From Hymenoscyphus infarciens (lineage: Eukaryota; Ascomycota; Leotiomycetes; Helotiales; Helotiaceae): 64,000 nucleotides of DNA. Positions 47,351 to 60,375 of the stretch are shown piece after piece. The notes under the pieces were generated by a model. The model made no database searches. It was given only the letters and a program-made list of their open reading frames with translations, and had not been told where the DNA came from. The translations under genes were made by a program, and so were the position numbers. The stretch is taken from the NCBI GenBank assembly GCA_001414345.1, contig LLCB01000030.1, positions 62,001-126,000 on the forward strand. Reading direction: 5' to 3'. Each line of letters opens with the position of its first letter. The first letter of the stretch is position 1.

Positions 47351-48175
47351 TATGAAAGAATGGCGATCGGCGTGTTTGGTGCTCGAGTTTGAAGGATGGC
47401 GATGTTGCCAGTCTGGCGCTCGAGATAAATTCGACCAAGCTGACGCTCACTCGTGTTCACAACCCCTGGGCCGCTCCCCGATCCGATACCTCTCGAGATG
47501 GTCAGGAATACGTGCTCGGGAATAGGGGGCCCTGCAAACGCGACAAATTGCGATGATATGAGTTGATGATGATGATACTGCATCAGCGGCGAGCACTTTA
47601 ATTTGTCCAGCAGGAGGAAGTTGGAGGAATTGATTTGGTAACTACTTGTACGTATCTCGGAATAATTTCGTCGAGGACCTGATCTGATTCCTCCTGAGAT
47701 GATGGTGCTGGGCTGGGCTGCGCTGCTTGCTGGCCTCTGAATGCCTAAGGTCCGAGGCTAACAAGGTTGCTCTAACTGATCCGAGCCTGAAACAGCCGGC
47801 GGCTATCACGCACGTGCAACTCTAGTCGTAAAGAAGGTCTGGAGGTAGCCATTCTGGCTTGGCAAACTATTTTGGCAATAGCTTCATTTTCTTGGTCTGG
47901 CGCAATCCAACGAAGACAGATGGGCGATGGAGTAGAACCCACTTAGTACTCATTGCAAAATTACTTCAAAATAGCTAAAGTTATGACATATTGGAACCAA
48001 TAGAAAAACTGCAAATAGGGAAATGCCATGTTTACAATATCTCTCCTGGAATAGCTGGTGTTTCCGGCTGCACTTTGTCCGACATTAACTGACTGCCGAT
48101 CGAGAACGACATCCACAAGAGAAACCCCATTTTTATGGAGGAAGGAATTATGTGCGTGATTATATGAATTAAATA
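47351..48175. other. Intergenic region
   Basis: The 5' flank of the GT62 gene. No ORF with motifs, RNA gene or repeat is recognised. Confidence 0.5.
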
Positions 48176-48821
48176 CTAATGATACCCAGACTCACCGTTC
48201 TTTCCGATAAGCCAACCAAATCCCCAAGTAGCAGGATTCGACATACTCATCGAGTATGATAGCCAGAAGAACTCTAAGAAAAACATAATTAGTAAAAGGA
48301 AACCAAGTTGCTAAACCGTGTTGAAGAGATCAAAGGTGCTCAGAAAGGCCAGTTTACTCAAGCACACAAGCCGGCCTCAATTCTCTACGTTCCAAGACGC
48401 AACGCAGAGCAAGGAAGCACTGAAGCCACACACTCCACAACCTATCATCCCAATCAACGAATTGATTGGTCCGGTGCGGGAGGATGGCTCGGCCGACACG
48501 CAATAGTGGAATGGATAAGCTGTTGTCATCAGTGCAGTAAAGGGAGACGAAAATAAAAATCCTCTTACCATTGAGCTGGTAGTGGTGGGACAACTGATTG
48601 CAACTTTGGAATTGGGATCTGAAAAGACGAGTGTTAGCAATCTTGCTTTACTTGAAAGATGCGGTAGATCAAGGGATTGAGTGTTGGAGGGTTCAGGAAT
48701 TTTTTGGTATATTGGTTTATCAACATTGTTGTTCAGAAGCAGAACTGATTAATTTTTCTCATCATGAAAATATGGGAATGTGTGCGAAGAGACAAAGTCG
48801 AACGTACCCGATGTTACTCAT
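48176..48821 (-). CDS. Candidate microprotein, three exons, 53 aa
   Basis: Minus-strand exons 48821-48808, 48618-48569 and 48273-48176 join in frame to a 53-aa protein starting MSNIGSQFQSC and containing HHYQLNEFFWLSYSM and SNPATWGFGWLIGKN. Introns (189 and 295 nt) have GTACGT and GTAAGA donors and TTCAG and TTAG acceptors. The central to C-terminal part is aromatic and hydrophobic, suggesting a short membrane-associated segment. A GTGAGT in the last exon could add a further intron and change the C-terminus. The family is not recognised. Support is frame continuity across two junctions only, so it is tentative. Confidence 0.4.
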
Positions 48822-49461
48822 GGAAGGTCCATGGCCCTCTCAACATGCCACGACATTTGCGATAACCAGCAGACGTAGCATAACATGGCACCGGTGCCAT
48901 TGAGTCCATGCTCTTGTGGAAGGCGGGGTCGAGGGTCGCGCGCATCCATCTCGAGGTGCGAGGTCAATTAGTTCCTATCTGTATTCATTGTCAGCGCATT
49001 GCTTCTAAGACTGGAGAGCAGGAGAAGCTGGAAATGCGAGATGCTTCAGATGGTGATGCATGTTGTTCATTGGATCAGGTAATCACCGAAGAACGTTGGG
49101 TAAAATATATCATCAGGAGCTTGGGGGGGAGAAGAGGAAAGGTGAACTGACCATTGGGTTTTGTTAGTTCGGCGCGGTAGTTGTATAGCATTCGAGGCGA
49201 TCCATAGGACCGTCTTCACACATCGCTGTGCTGCGCTGCGCTGCGCTGCGCTGCGACGAGGTGGTTGTGAGGCCCAAGATTGTTGGTTGTTGGTTGTATA
49301 AGGATGTAAAATCCAGATGGAGGTTGACCAGCTTTTTTGAAGAAAAAGGCTCGGTGCACGGACCAGATAGACTAGCTTCTAGCTTCAGAACCTCACCCCA
49401 CCTGTACCGCATCCGCTCAATACCTCTCACAAGCCGCCATAACCTCTTCACCAAACACATC
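48822..49461. other. Intergenic region
   Basis: The upstream region of the microprotein candidate and of MTR3, which are divergent. It holds a (ctgcg)5 tract at 49231-49255 and no other recognisable element. Confidence 0.45.
49231..49255. repeat. (CTGCG)5 pentanucleotide repeat
   Basis: Five perfect head-to-tail copies of ctgcg about 200 bp upstream of the MTR3 start. It is a simple repeat likely to vary in length between strains. Confidence 0.9.
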
Positions 49462-50463
49462 ATGCTCCTGTCCGACAGAAAGAGGATCAATGGCCCATCT
49501 GGTGGCACCAGCGCCCCAATTTATTCCAAATATCTTGCCAAAGACCCAAATGAACTCCCAGAGAGACCCGCGAGGTCAAGGCCGAATAATGTTCTACGGA
49601 AAATGTGTAAGTTGGCATGAAATAGCCTCAACTTTTCCCCCGACTAACACTTGGTAGTCTTGAAGACGGGTGTCACACCTTCGGCATCAGGATCAGCATA
49701 TCTCGAACTTGCGGCCTCTAGAAATTCTAAATCCGCGGCTCCTGGCCTAGCATCTCTCTCCTCCTCTGGATTGAAACTCACCTGTACCGTTCATGGGCCC
49801 CGGCCTTTACCTAGAAGTGCGCCTTTCTCTCCCCATATCATTCTCACCACACACGTCAAATATGCCCCATTCGCAACACGGAAACGAAGAGGATACCAAA
49901 GAGATTCAAGTGAGCGAGATCTAGGAGTACATCTGGAAGCCGCACTACGAGGAGTAATCATTGGGGACCGATGGCCAAAGAGTGGAGTGGAGGTCATCAT
50001 CACCATTTTAGAAGGGGAGGAAGACCAATGGTGGGGAGATGATATTGGTCGAGGAAACACAAGTGCAACGGAATGGGGCATGATGAGTGTTCTCAGTGGC
50101 TGTATCACCGTTGCCGCTGCCGCAATTGCAGATGCTGGCATCGACTGTGTGGATGTCGTTGCTGGGGGAGTAGCTGCGGTGGTCAAAGGAGCAGGGTCGC
50201 CAAACTTGGTCTTGGATCCGGTTCCATCAGAGCACAAGGATATCATCTCTGCTTGCATTGTAGCATATCTTCCTTCTCGCGATGAAATCACAGATCTCTG
50301 GGTCAAAGGAGAAATTGGACATGACAATCAGGCAGAAGACTCAACACAGAATTCAACATATGAAGAGTTGACAGACAATGCTGTACAAGCTGCATTGGGA
50401 GCACACCGAGTTTTGATTGCCGCTTTGAAAGAAACAGCTGATGTCAAACTGGGACGAACATGA
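49462..50463 (+). CDS. MTR3: Exosome core subunit Mtr3 (RNase PH-like)
   Basis: Exons 49462-49606 and 49658-50463 encode about 316 aa. The N-terminus MLLSDRKRINGPSGGTSAPIY resembles the (D/R)RRRINGP opening of fungal Mtr3. The remainder fits a catalytically inert RNase PH fold: GSAYLELA then LKLTCTVHGPRPLPRS (first beta sheet), LGVHLEAALRGVI, VEVIITILEGEE, and a helix-rich C-terminal half (ITVAAAAIADAGIDCVDVVAG). In the six-subunit exosome ring it pairs with other RNase PH-like subunits and takes part in 3'-5' RNA decay and processing in nucleus and cytoplasm. The 51-nt intron splits a Phe codon. Confidence 0.85.
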
Positions 50464-51103
50464 ATGGGAATAATTCATAGGCCACCATCAAAAGGAGTTA
50501 CAAAATAAAGGGACATCATGTTACTACGCGACATGAGGTTTCAGGGGGATCTGGCGTTGTTCTAGACCAAAAGGGGTGGATATCTTGTTCAGTGTAAGGA
50601 ATTTGTTTGGTCTGATACCCAGGAATGAAATCAAAAACTTCAAGCAATCATCATCCACTACTAACTACACCGGGTTCATTGATATAGGTAAATTCTTTCC
50701 TGCTCAAAAGCGATAAATTAACATCAAAGGAGCTGCGGGGTGGACTTCTTTTCAGCTCAAAGGGTGCTTCGGTGTTTGCCAATATGCTCCTCTCAACCAT
50801 AGTTCTTGTTTCTGTTTCTTTACGGAGTTACCACACTTATCCAAAAGAAACACTTAAGTTCCTCCACCTATATCATCTCTTGTTTCACCCCATGCTGAAT
50901 ATTTTCCATCACCTTCTAATCTGAAATTTATCGAACCACAACCTCCATTCATCAACCAAAATCCAATCCAACAAGCCTGTTTCTTCATCCAGACGCCCTT
51001 GAATTTTGCAATCTTTCTGGAGTTCGGTTTCAACGGCTAGCGAATCGTTCAGTTGAACGGAACCAAGAAGTACCACCAGTTGGGGAATCCAGAAGAGCAG
51101 GAA
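50464..51103. other. Intergenic region
   Basis: The 3' flank of MTR3 and the promoter and leader of the next plus-strand gene. Pyrimidine-rich stretches (about 50790-50990) are typical of fungal promoters. No other element is seen. Confidence 0.45.
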
Positions 51104-52478
51104 ATGCCTTCCAAAATACAGCTTGATGAGAACCTTTGGTTTCTCTATACCTGTATCCAGAAATCTGATATGAAAAGTGTACGTTTTTTTCTTTTTTTTT
51201 CTTTGGGGATTTCTAATGCTCAGCTTCCTTTCACTCATTTCATTTGTATCTCTTCGCTTGAAAGTTACTCAATCTTATATGTATCTGATTTACATCACAA
51301 TCTCTTCAGTTCATCAAGCAACTTTAATATCTCGTTCATTTAAATGCTTTCTCATCACCAGTCAACATCATATCTCCTTTTCTCTCCTCCCTTCAACTTT
51401 ACCAAAACTAACACACCCTTCAAAGATTGACTTCGCCGCCGTAGCCGAACTAGCAAACATCAAGCCCCCAGCAGCAAGAATGCGATACACGCGATTGAAA
51501 CGACAGATTGATGATGGGACTTTAACCGGTCAACATGGGAATACTTTCGTACCTTCAAATTCGAAAAATGCAACCCCCATGCCTCCAAATCCTGCGTCTA
51601 ACTCCATGCCGGCTTCTGCACCTACAATGCACACGCCTCCCACGTCTGGTACCTCGAGCTTCAACCCTTCGGACATTCATCTTAAATATCCAATACCTCA
51701 AGGAGAAACCAATGCTAAGAGGCGGAAAATTGATTGCTCAGACTGGATCTCGGTTTCTTCATCGAATTCCAAGGCTCACGAGGTTGGTGAGTTGGAGAAG
51801 CAGGAGGTGAGAGAAGAGAAAGAAGGATTGGGAAAGGGTGTGAGCAAAACGGAAGATTGCGATCCAAAGCTCCCCTTGGATGAAGCAAAAGAACCAGGAG
51901 AAATAGAAGAAGATTCCGACGATGACCTCGAAAATATCCCCCTCTCCAAAATTAGGAGGCCAAATGTAAACTCAAACACGCCAACTTCACCCACACTCCA
52001 TCTCCCCCGTCCCTCCCCTCATCCATCCATCAGCTCAACACAAACATCCCCCCGGCCTTCGAACTCATCTCCGATATCCATCTCTTCAACCCAAACCTCG
52101 CCTTCTCTACGAAGCAACCCACCACCCCATCCCTTCCAGAGTGCCACACTGCCGTATCCACCGCCTAGACCACCTATGTCTTCGCCCGCGATATACCATG
52201 GGTTCCGGGGCGCGAAGAGGGGGTATCGGTATTTCCAAGCTGGGAATCAGGGGAGAGAAATGAGGGAGTATGTTAGTCCTTATGGGATGGGATTTGGAAG
52301 GGGGAATGTAAGAGGGGATGGAAGAGAAGTTGATGGGTTGAGAGGGATAGGAGGAATAAGCGAGCCGTTTCAGAGCGCGAGACCGGTGGATAGTATTCAT
52401 GATCGGGAGTTTGGACGGCCGTTTGCTAGGGGGGCTTGGGGGGTTGAGGTCAGGAGGGATGAGGGGAGTTCATTGTAG
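51104..52478 (+). CDS. Myb/SANT-like nuclear protein
   Basis: Exons 51104-51178 and 51426-52478 encode about 375 aa. The first exon (MPSKIQLDENLWFLYTCIQK) gives helix 1 of a small Myb/SANT-like fold. The second exon continues IDFAAVAELANIKPPAARMR then YTRLKRQI, the helix 2-3 pattern of a fungal DNA-binding domain. The 247-nt intron between them is long for this window but joins in phase 0. The rest is disordered: a Met/Pro/Ser segment, an NAKRRK nuclear-localisation-like motif, an acidic Glu/Asp region, Ser/Pro-rich repeats (two SISSTQTSP units), and a C-terminal Gly/Arg-rich part. It is probably a chromatin or transcription protein. Confidence 0.7.
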
Positions 52479-53302
52479 AGGGTTTTGTTTGACTTGGGTT
52501 GGTTGGGGTAGAAGTGGAGTTGAAGAGGATTTTGGATTTTGGAGACTTGGGAGGGTGTGTGCTGTTTTGCTCTGGGATTCAGAGGGGGTTCTGGGAAAAT
52601 AAAGAGAGTCGTGTTGATATGCTTGTAGGCTTGTTCTGTACTGGATTCTAGCAGATGAGGAGATGGAAACTACATACCAGTGGAGTTAACCACTTTACTA
52701 AACTTACTTCTCATACGTAACTCGCAACGGAGGAAGGTAGCTCTGACTAAACAAAGGAAAACTTACTTCACAAACTAGATAGACTGTAGTTCTATAAAGG
52801 ATGGTATTGGAGGATGTTCAACACTTTAAATTCTCTTCTCCTTTTGAAACATGTAGATAATTTCTTAACCCAAGTGGTTTAGGCAGAAGATTCATTGAAT
52901 CAATGGGAACTCGAATCCTCACGAGTTCATTTCAACCATCATCATCTTAGCCTCTTAGTCTATGAATGTCAACAAACTTGTTATCTCAGGAGTGTAACAG
53001 CTCAAAATATGGATATCGTGTTTTTACGTCATTTGAAAAGAAAAGTAACCAAGGAAGAAGATATGGCAACTCAATCAATTTGCTCACATACCCTTACAAT
53101 TCAACCAAATAACCATGAAAAAAGAATAATATCCATGAAGAAGAATAAATAAAATGCCGAACAATAAACAACCAATATATATGCCATGCCCATTTCCCAT
53201 CCGTAGCAATGATGAAATTTCCAATGCCTTTTCCGTAAGCAATTTCTCCTTTCCGAACCCATACACCCCTATCCTGATATATTCAACTCACTTCACTTTT
53301 TA
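52479..53302. other. Intergenic region
   Basis: A convergent spacer between the Myb-like gene and the next minus-strand gene. AT-rich with short motif-free ORFs and no RNA gene recognised. Confidence 0.45.
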
Positions 53303-53998
53303 TCAATTCGAAGCCTTGCTACCTCTTCGATCCTTCTTCCCCCATCCCCTCTCCGCAAGCTTCTCGTGATATTTAACATCTCGGTCATGATTGCGATCTA
53401 AATGTGAATCGCGAGAGTTGGGCGTTGCGTAGATGGAGCCCTTTCGTTGTTGGAAGCGGGAGGGTGGGGTTTTGGATGCATCTGTTGAGGTATGGATGTT
53501 AGTTTTGGATCTTGGGAATGATTATAAGGAGGAGAGGTATCTGAAGGGGGAATGGAACGTGGAAGAGTAAAGATAGAATTGCATACCCCATTCATCACCC
53601 GTCTCTCCAGAAAACCTTCTGCCAGTAGGGCTAACAGGATTTAAAGCTGGAGTCGTTTCATTTGATCCCTTCCTGTTTCCAGCCGCATTCGGGGTGTCCT
53701 GTCGTTGACTGGCGAAAGGGTCTTCGGTGCCATGTTTGGCGAAGGGATTGGTGTCGATAGCTATAGTAGAAGACAAGTCAGTACACGGAAGAAGAATAAG
53801 CTTCTCAATCGTCAGATACTAGGCGAGTGATTGAATCTCGGTGAAAGGCTCGGAAAAGGGGAGCGAAGATGGTGGTGTTCCCATCGTAAGATAGCCAAGA
53901 GTGTACATGAACAGCCAAGAGAAATACAAGCGGTAATATGCAGAGATGGGGTGAGAAAAAAGGGAGGACTGACTTTGATGAGTTTGAGTTGCCGCCAT
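53303..53998 (-). CDS. Small conserved protein, three exons, about 125 aa
   Basis: Exons 53998-53974, 53760-53587 and 53481-53303. The short first exon (MAATQTHQ) splices through a GTCAGT donor into TIDTNPFAKHGTEDPFASQR. The middle is Ser/Thr/Pro-rich and contains SPTGRRFSGETGDEW. The C-terminus is basic and the most motif-like: SRFQQRKGSIYATPNSRDS, then HDRDVKYHEKLAERGWGKK, then RRGSKASN and the stop. Phases agree at both junctions. I think related small proteins occur across filamentous fungi, but I cannot name a function. The absence of membrane or signal segments points to a soluble protein. Confidence 0.7.
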
Positions 53999-54960
53999 TT
54001 TGTTTCTCTTGATGAATTTCCAAACGACGAGGAGATTTCGAGAAATTTGTGGTTATTTAAGTAGGTCGAAATTGTTGAGAATGGTTTAAATCGAAGCCTC
54101 CACAATGCGAACAAAGAAAGTGGCTCGGTTGATAACTAAACCTCCCCTTTGTCTGATGACGAGGGGCTCCTTAAAAAAAAATCTCTTCCAAGTGTACCAG
54201 CGGTTGCCAGATTGCGTAGAGTGTTGAACAAGCACGATCACATTCGCAGTCTGTGAGATGTTGGGGTGGATAGGAGATTTCACAAGGTGACTTGGTATAA
54301 CGGGAGACGAAACAGTTGAAAAATTAGAAAACGAAGTGATTGCATGTACGCCCCCTTATACCATCATCTTGCCATCCCCCCAGAAGCCAAAACAGCTCTC
54401 TTCCCCTCCTGATGGTGGCTGCAAGCTTGGCTGCTCATCACGGCTTGGACTCCAAGGTCAAATGAGGGGCAGTGCAAAAGCTTGTTCTCGGTATTGTGAA
54501 CATTAAGAGGTGCCCAGGTTTTGCCAGCAGCGTGTGAAGATTTATGGAGGGGGGAAAACAGCGAATGAGATGGGTGGAGAATGAGTAAGTGGTCAGTCAT
54601 GCTTGGGACTCACCTCAATGGTTGGCTGTACCGAGCGCAAGCTTGCCCTCTCGGTTGGAAAGGGGGGAGGACAAGGTGGGGTAGACGTTAGTGTACCAGT
54701 AATGCGTTGGTCTGCATGCTGGTCAATCAGTTGGTCAACAAGCCATATGTTGGCAAGGAATGTTCAGCTATCAAAATAAGAGGAGGGGTAGTACCCCCCC
54801 CCCCCAAATAAAATGGTGGTAGAGTGCATAGACATTTAGTACACCACAGGCATACCCTTCCTACCTTCGGTAAGGCCCTGCCCTTAATAAAGACACTACC
54901 CTTACGTAGCTTCTTTAATACGAAGGACATGTATAAATCCACGACCTACACAGCCCCCTA
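53999..54960. other. Intergenic region leading into the AT-rich island
   Basis: No gene is supported. It includes a poly-A run (about 54173-54180) and a C12 homopolymer (54794-54805). A 71-codon minus frame (54727-54942) next to the island is basic and motif-free, possibly an unmutated edge of a transposon. Base composition drops abruptly at about 54960. Confidence 0.5.
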
Positions 54961-55036
54961 TATATATAAGCATATGCTTAGAGGCAGGATATAATTGCCG
55001 ATACACCGATAGCTATAATAATAAGCTTCAAATTAG

Positions 55037-55090
55037 TAGGTAAGCCACTAACACTAGGTAAGCCACTAATACTAGGTAAGCCACTAACAC
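55037..55090. repeat. 18-bp tandem repeat, three copies
   Basis: Three head-to-tail copies of taggtaagccactaacac (the middle copy with one c-to-t change) followed by a diverged partial fourth (tagataacc). It lies just inside the left edge of the AT-rich island. Confidence 0.88.
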
Positions 55091-57942
55091 TAGATAACCT
55101 CTAAATACTATCCCTTTAGTTCGCTATACATTTCACGTATACTAGTAGACTAAAGAGATAAGTCTAACTTCGTAGATAAGTATACTAATAATATCTAATT
55201 TATAAGTAAGCTAGATAGATAGTATAATCTACTTTTATTCGGTTCCTAAGAGCTCTTAACGTCTCTATGTAATAGCTACTCTAATATTAAAGTATTAACC
55301 GCGGTTCTGATTAATTACTACACTTCTTATATCGTCTTATATTAGAGTATTATATAATATACTACGTATACCTTAGATTAGATCTATTAAGAGGTACCTA
55401 TTAGATCTTATCCTATTTGCCCTTAACTGTTATATTATTAGCCTCGAAGAAGGTCTCTGCTTAATAGCTAAATAAGACTTTAAGCTCGGAGCTCTTAAAT
55501 AAGTTACTAGATAATAATACTACCTCTATATTATTAATCTCCTTCTAGATTTTAATACTATTCTTCTATAAATAGTTAGTATAATATTCTTTTAAAAGAA
55601 TAAGAAAATATATATTAGTCTTATTATATATTATATTATATTACTTACTCTTATTATATATTATTATTATAAGCTATTAAAATTAGTCTATATAATAACT
55701 AGTAGTACTAGTAAGAACATATCTTAAGAGCTTAATTATAAATATATTTATTCTTCTTTATAGTATATATACGTAGATTTTCTTCTACCTTATACTTTTA
55801 TTTAAGAAGAACTTACTTAGTAGTATCCTTTATAGTATATTTCTTCTTAACCTTATTACTCTCTATAAACGCCTTTCTAAGTCCTAGGATTTTCTTTAGT
55901 ATTATCTAGATAGTCTTAAGGCTTAATCTAATATTATTAACTTAATTAACCTTATAAAAGTTTTACTTCTTATAGCTATCTATTATAAACATATTACTAG
56001 TACTATTCTTAGATTTTCTAGCACCTATAATAGTAGACTTTAAAGGGACCTTTAAGGCTCTAGTAGTAGAAGAAGTCTTTAGTATAACCTTTAAGACTAG
56101 TTAGATTAGAGTAAAGGTATCTATAGACTTATTCTTATCTAAAAAGAGGTCCTTAATCTAGTCTATATTAGGCTATTAGTAGAGAGTAAGAGAATTTATA
56201 TCGTTTATAGATAGAGTAAGTATATTTAATCTATTTAAGTTTAATATTATAAAAGTAAAGTAGTAAGATATATTATAATAAATAAAACCTAGAACTTATA
56301 GAACTCTAGGTAGAGGCTATAAAGGAGCTATAGACAGTTTTTTATTAATAATAAGGCTTAAGAGAGTTTTACTAGGTAAGGCTACTAAAGGTTATTAAGA
56401 AGATAAAAAGAGTTAAAGAAAAGTTATAAGTAATATATAGTAGCTAATTTAGCTCTATATAAGTCTAAAAGTAAATTATATAGGTATAGGGGAAGTTAAG
56501 TAAGCTAGAGAGAGACAAGTAAGCTATATATACTTAATAGATAAGCTATACTTAATAGATAAGCTATTATAGAATACTTATAGGATTTACTTAGATTATT
56601 TTAATTAGAGGATTTAGGTTCTTATATTCTTCTAATAGGTCTAGGGCTTCTAAGTATAAAATCAATAAGTAAGCTTTAGTTATCTTATTACTTATAAGTC
56701 TTAAGGATTTAGTTATACTTTATCTTTTAGAATTTAATAAGTTGGGTTTCGTTTCTAATAAAGTTAAGAGTTTAAGCTTTAATAGTTTACTATACCTTTT
56801 AGCTTTAAGGCTTACTTAAAGACCTTTTATAAGCTTAAAGTTGTAGTAGCCTTTAAAGTAGCTAGTATTACTTCGATATTATTATTATTATTATCTTTTA
56901 TATTAGTATTAGCGTCCTTTTATCCTCCTCTTTTACTCTTCTTCTTCTTTAAATTTCCTCTTTATAGCTAGCTTACTCTCTCTCTTTATAATATCTATCT
57001 TACTTAATCTTATCTTTTAAGCTATTTTAGTTACTCTTTTTAAAATCTCTCTCTATACTACCTTAGTTAATCTCCTTCTTCTTAATTCCTCTTCCTAAAA
57101 TCTTTTAATAATAATTAAGTTAAGCGAATTTTATATTATAGTAGGCCTTATAAAAACTCTATAAAGCTAGGACTTTATAAAGTTTAATAAGATATTAATA
57201 AAGAGTTAACTAAAAGCTCCTTTTAAATGTCCTATTTATAAGACTAAGCTTAAAGTAGGAGTTAATTAAAGAGTTTTAATAAAAGCTACTAAGAGGTTTT
57301 AAATCTATTATACGTTAATAAAAGTTAGAGTTAAATAAGTAGTCTTTAGAAAGGTACCTACTTATAAATATATAGTTTACTAGTATAAATTATATTATAA
57401 GATAATAGAATTAATAAATTAGCTGTTTAGTAATACCTACTTCTAGTCTAGGTATTCTAATATCTTAGTTTCTAAGTAATTTAATAACTCTTACTTATCC
57501 TACTAATCTAGTCTTAGATAAGCTCCTAATAACAGGTAAGCTATTAATCTACGAATAAGCTTACTAAACACTCCTATCATAAGTCTTAATCTATAGATAA
57601 GCTTATAACTTATAAATACTTATAAATACTTATAAGTAAGCTCTTAACTTATAAGTAAGCTTCTAAATATCCCTCTCTTATCTTACTTCTACTACTTCTT
57701 AGTTATAAGTAAGCTTTAAAGGCTTAGATAAGCTTATAAACACCTAAGTAGCTTACTTATTAAGAGTTAGCTTACTAACTAACTAGTAGCTTATCTATAT
57801 ACTAGTAGCTTATTAACTACTTAATCATAAGTAATTAAGTAATCTATAATATAAAAAGGCAAGTTTTTAGGCTTTTAGTAGAATATTAAAGAGTAGGATT
57901 TTATAAAGTAGAGGCTTAAGAAAACAGTTAAATTAAGCTCTA

Positions 57943-58136
57943 CTATAATATAATATAGTAATAAATTATATATAATTTATAAAATATATAAATCCTAGAT
58001 ACTAGCTCTTAATCTTATAACATAAATATTAATCAAAACCTATAATATAATATAGTAATAAATTATATATAGTTTATAAGGTATATAAATCCTAGGTACT
58101 AGCTCTTAACCTTATAATATAAATATTAATTAAAAC
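57943..58136. repeat. 97-bp tandem duplication
   Basis: Copies 57943-58039 and 58040-58136 abut exactly and are both 97 bp. They differ at seven positions, all transitions (four A/G and three C/T). This is consistent with cytosine deamination after the duplication, although not every change is in the preferred CpA context of RIP. Confidence 0.9.
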
Positions 58137-58652
58137 CCGTAGGTATAAAACTCTTCTAATATAAACTAGTCTCTTAAAAACCCTAAATACGTAACTAAAA
58201 GATAAGTAGAAAGTTAAGATAATAAACTAAACATAGTACTAGTACTCTATCCTTAAAACCTATATAATAAAGAAGAAAAAAAGGAAGTAGTTACTTAGAA
58301 GCTTTATTACTTAGCCTATTCTAAAATAAGTAAAGTTACTAAGAGAGGTTACTAAAGTTACTTCTTATTAACTCTAGACTTTTTTGCTATAGGTAGTAGT
58401 ATACGGTTTTACCTAAGGCTATTTCTTTTTATTATAAGCTTATTAATAGATTCTATAAATTCGCTTATAGTTTAAGAAGTATATACACGTTTACTCTAAG
58501 ATATACTATCTATATAATCTATTACTTACTTATTTAAGGAAGAGGATTTAGCGTTATATCTATTAAAAATAGTATTAGAATTATTATCTTAGTATACTTT
58601 TATATCTATATTTATAGTTACTAATAATAAAGGAGATAGTTAGTAGAACTAT

Positions 58653-58761
58653 TATAATAGAGAAGTCGAATAATAGTTAAGAGATTATATATATTATATT
58701 TATAATAGAGAAGTTAAATAATAGTTAAGAGATTATATACGTTATGTTTATAATAGAGAAG
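58653..58761. repeat. 48-bp tandem repeat, two copies and a partial third
   Basis: Units begin at 58653, 58701 and 58749 with tataatagagaag. The two full copies differ at five positions, all transitions, mostly CG against TA. The third breaks off after 13 bp. Confidence 0.88.
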
Positions 58762-60292
58762 AAAGCTCTAGTATAGGACTAACTTTATAAGTAGTAAGGC
58801 TATTAATTATAATATTAGTAGTAACAGTATTAGTAGAAGGAGCTAAAGTTAGTTATACGTTATTATTAAAATATATTACTATTAGAAGGTTAATATTAGA
58901 TTTGTTACTATTATCTTATATAAATTTATTAAAATTAATATATTTAGTAAAGTAAAACAGAAGTAGTTTATAAACTCTTATAACTCTTACTACCTTAGCT
59001 TATACCTCCTTCTCTTATACCTCTTATACTATAAGCTAAGTATTATTAAAGAGGTATAAGCTTAGTTTAAGAGTAAAGTCTAAATACTACAATTAACCTT
59101 AGATCTAGGTTTTAGATAAGACTTTAAGAGTATAATCTAAGGATTATACTTTAATAGGTTAAACTTTAATCTTAGGGCTAGAGAAGCTCTTAAGAGCGCG
59201 TTATTTATTCTTATACTACTAAAGAGCTTAATATTTATTCTATTACTATTAAATATTAATTCCTCTCTTTATAAGATTATAATAAGATCTAATTATATTA
59301 ATTTACTAAGGACTTATTATATAGCTAATAATATAAAGAGTAAGCTTAATATTATAATATCCTTTATTCTTATTCTTATCTTAAAGCTATTCTTTATAAG
59401 TAGTCTTATTCTATAGTAAGGTTATATTATTTAGAGTAGCAAGGATAAAATTAACCTATAACGCTTATATAAGAGGACTACTAATTAAGTTTATTAGTCT
59501 CTTAAAGAATACTATATCTTATTAAAAGTAGGACTTCTAATTCTTAAAAGCATTTTAGACTCTTATCTTTAAACGTTCTTAAATTATAGTATTATACTTA
59601 GAGTTAGTAAAACTAAGGTTATTTAGAAGTAAGTTATATATACTCTATAGGTGCTTAATCTCTAGTATTCTATTACTAGGATTTTTCGCTATCTTAGTAA
59701 AGCTAAAGTCCTCTTTAGTTAAGGTGTCTATAACTACTAAGTAAGCTTAGATATCTTAAAAGTAATATAAGCTAAAATCAACTTTTTATCTTTATATAAT
59801 AGTAAGTAAAGACATTCTATCTAGTTTAGTTTTATAGAGAGAGATACTAAAGTTAGCTTTACTTAATAGTTATAAGTCCTTATTATTAACACTGTTATAT
59901 AAAACCTAGTACTAGTCTATATTATTAACTTAAATACTATACTCTAGCTTCTTAGTATTAATAATAACTACTCTATTAGAAGTAGTACTAAAGAGCTTAG
60001 ATAATATATAAGAGACTCTATAAATACTATAACTATAGGCTTCTTCGTTTTTAACTAGTAGTAGAAATATAAGCCGTAGGAAATCGTAGTAGTACTAGAA
60101 GCGTTTAGTTATTATTAACGTCCTTATTAAAGCTATAGTAAATATAATACTATAAGTAAAGGCAAAAATTAGTATAAAATAGTAGATATTAATTTAAACT
60201 ATACTATAAAGTAAGAATAAGAAGTAAATAGCTATAGAATCTTTACTAAGATTAGGTAGATTATTACTATATAGAAGGTAAACTTCTAAGAA

Positions 60293-60375
60293 CGGCTAAA
60301 TCGTTACTAAAAATAAGCTTACTAATATCGGCTAAATCGTTAGTAAAAGTAACCTTACGAAGATCGGCTAAATTA
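60293..60375. repeat. 36-bp tandem repeat
   Basis: Units beginning cggctaaat start at 60293, 60329 and 60365, the last partial. They retain CG dinucleotides that are otherwise rare in the island. Confidence 0.82.

Noticed and set aside
54727..54942. 71-codon basic minus-strand ORF at the island edge
   Set aside because: No motif recognised; may be an unmutated transposon edge, but not supportable as a gene.
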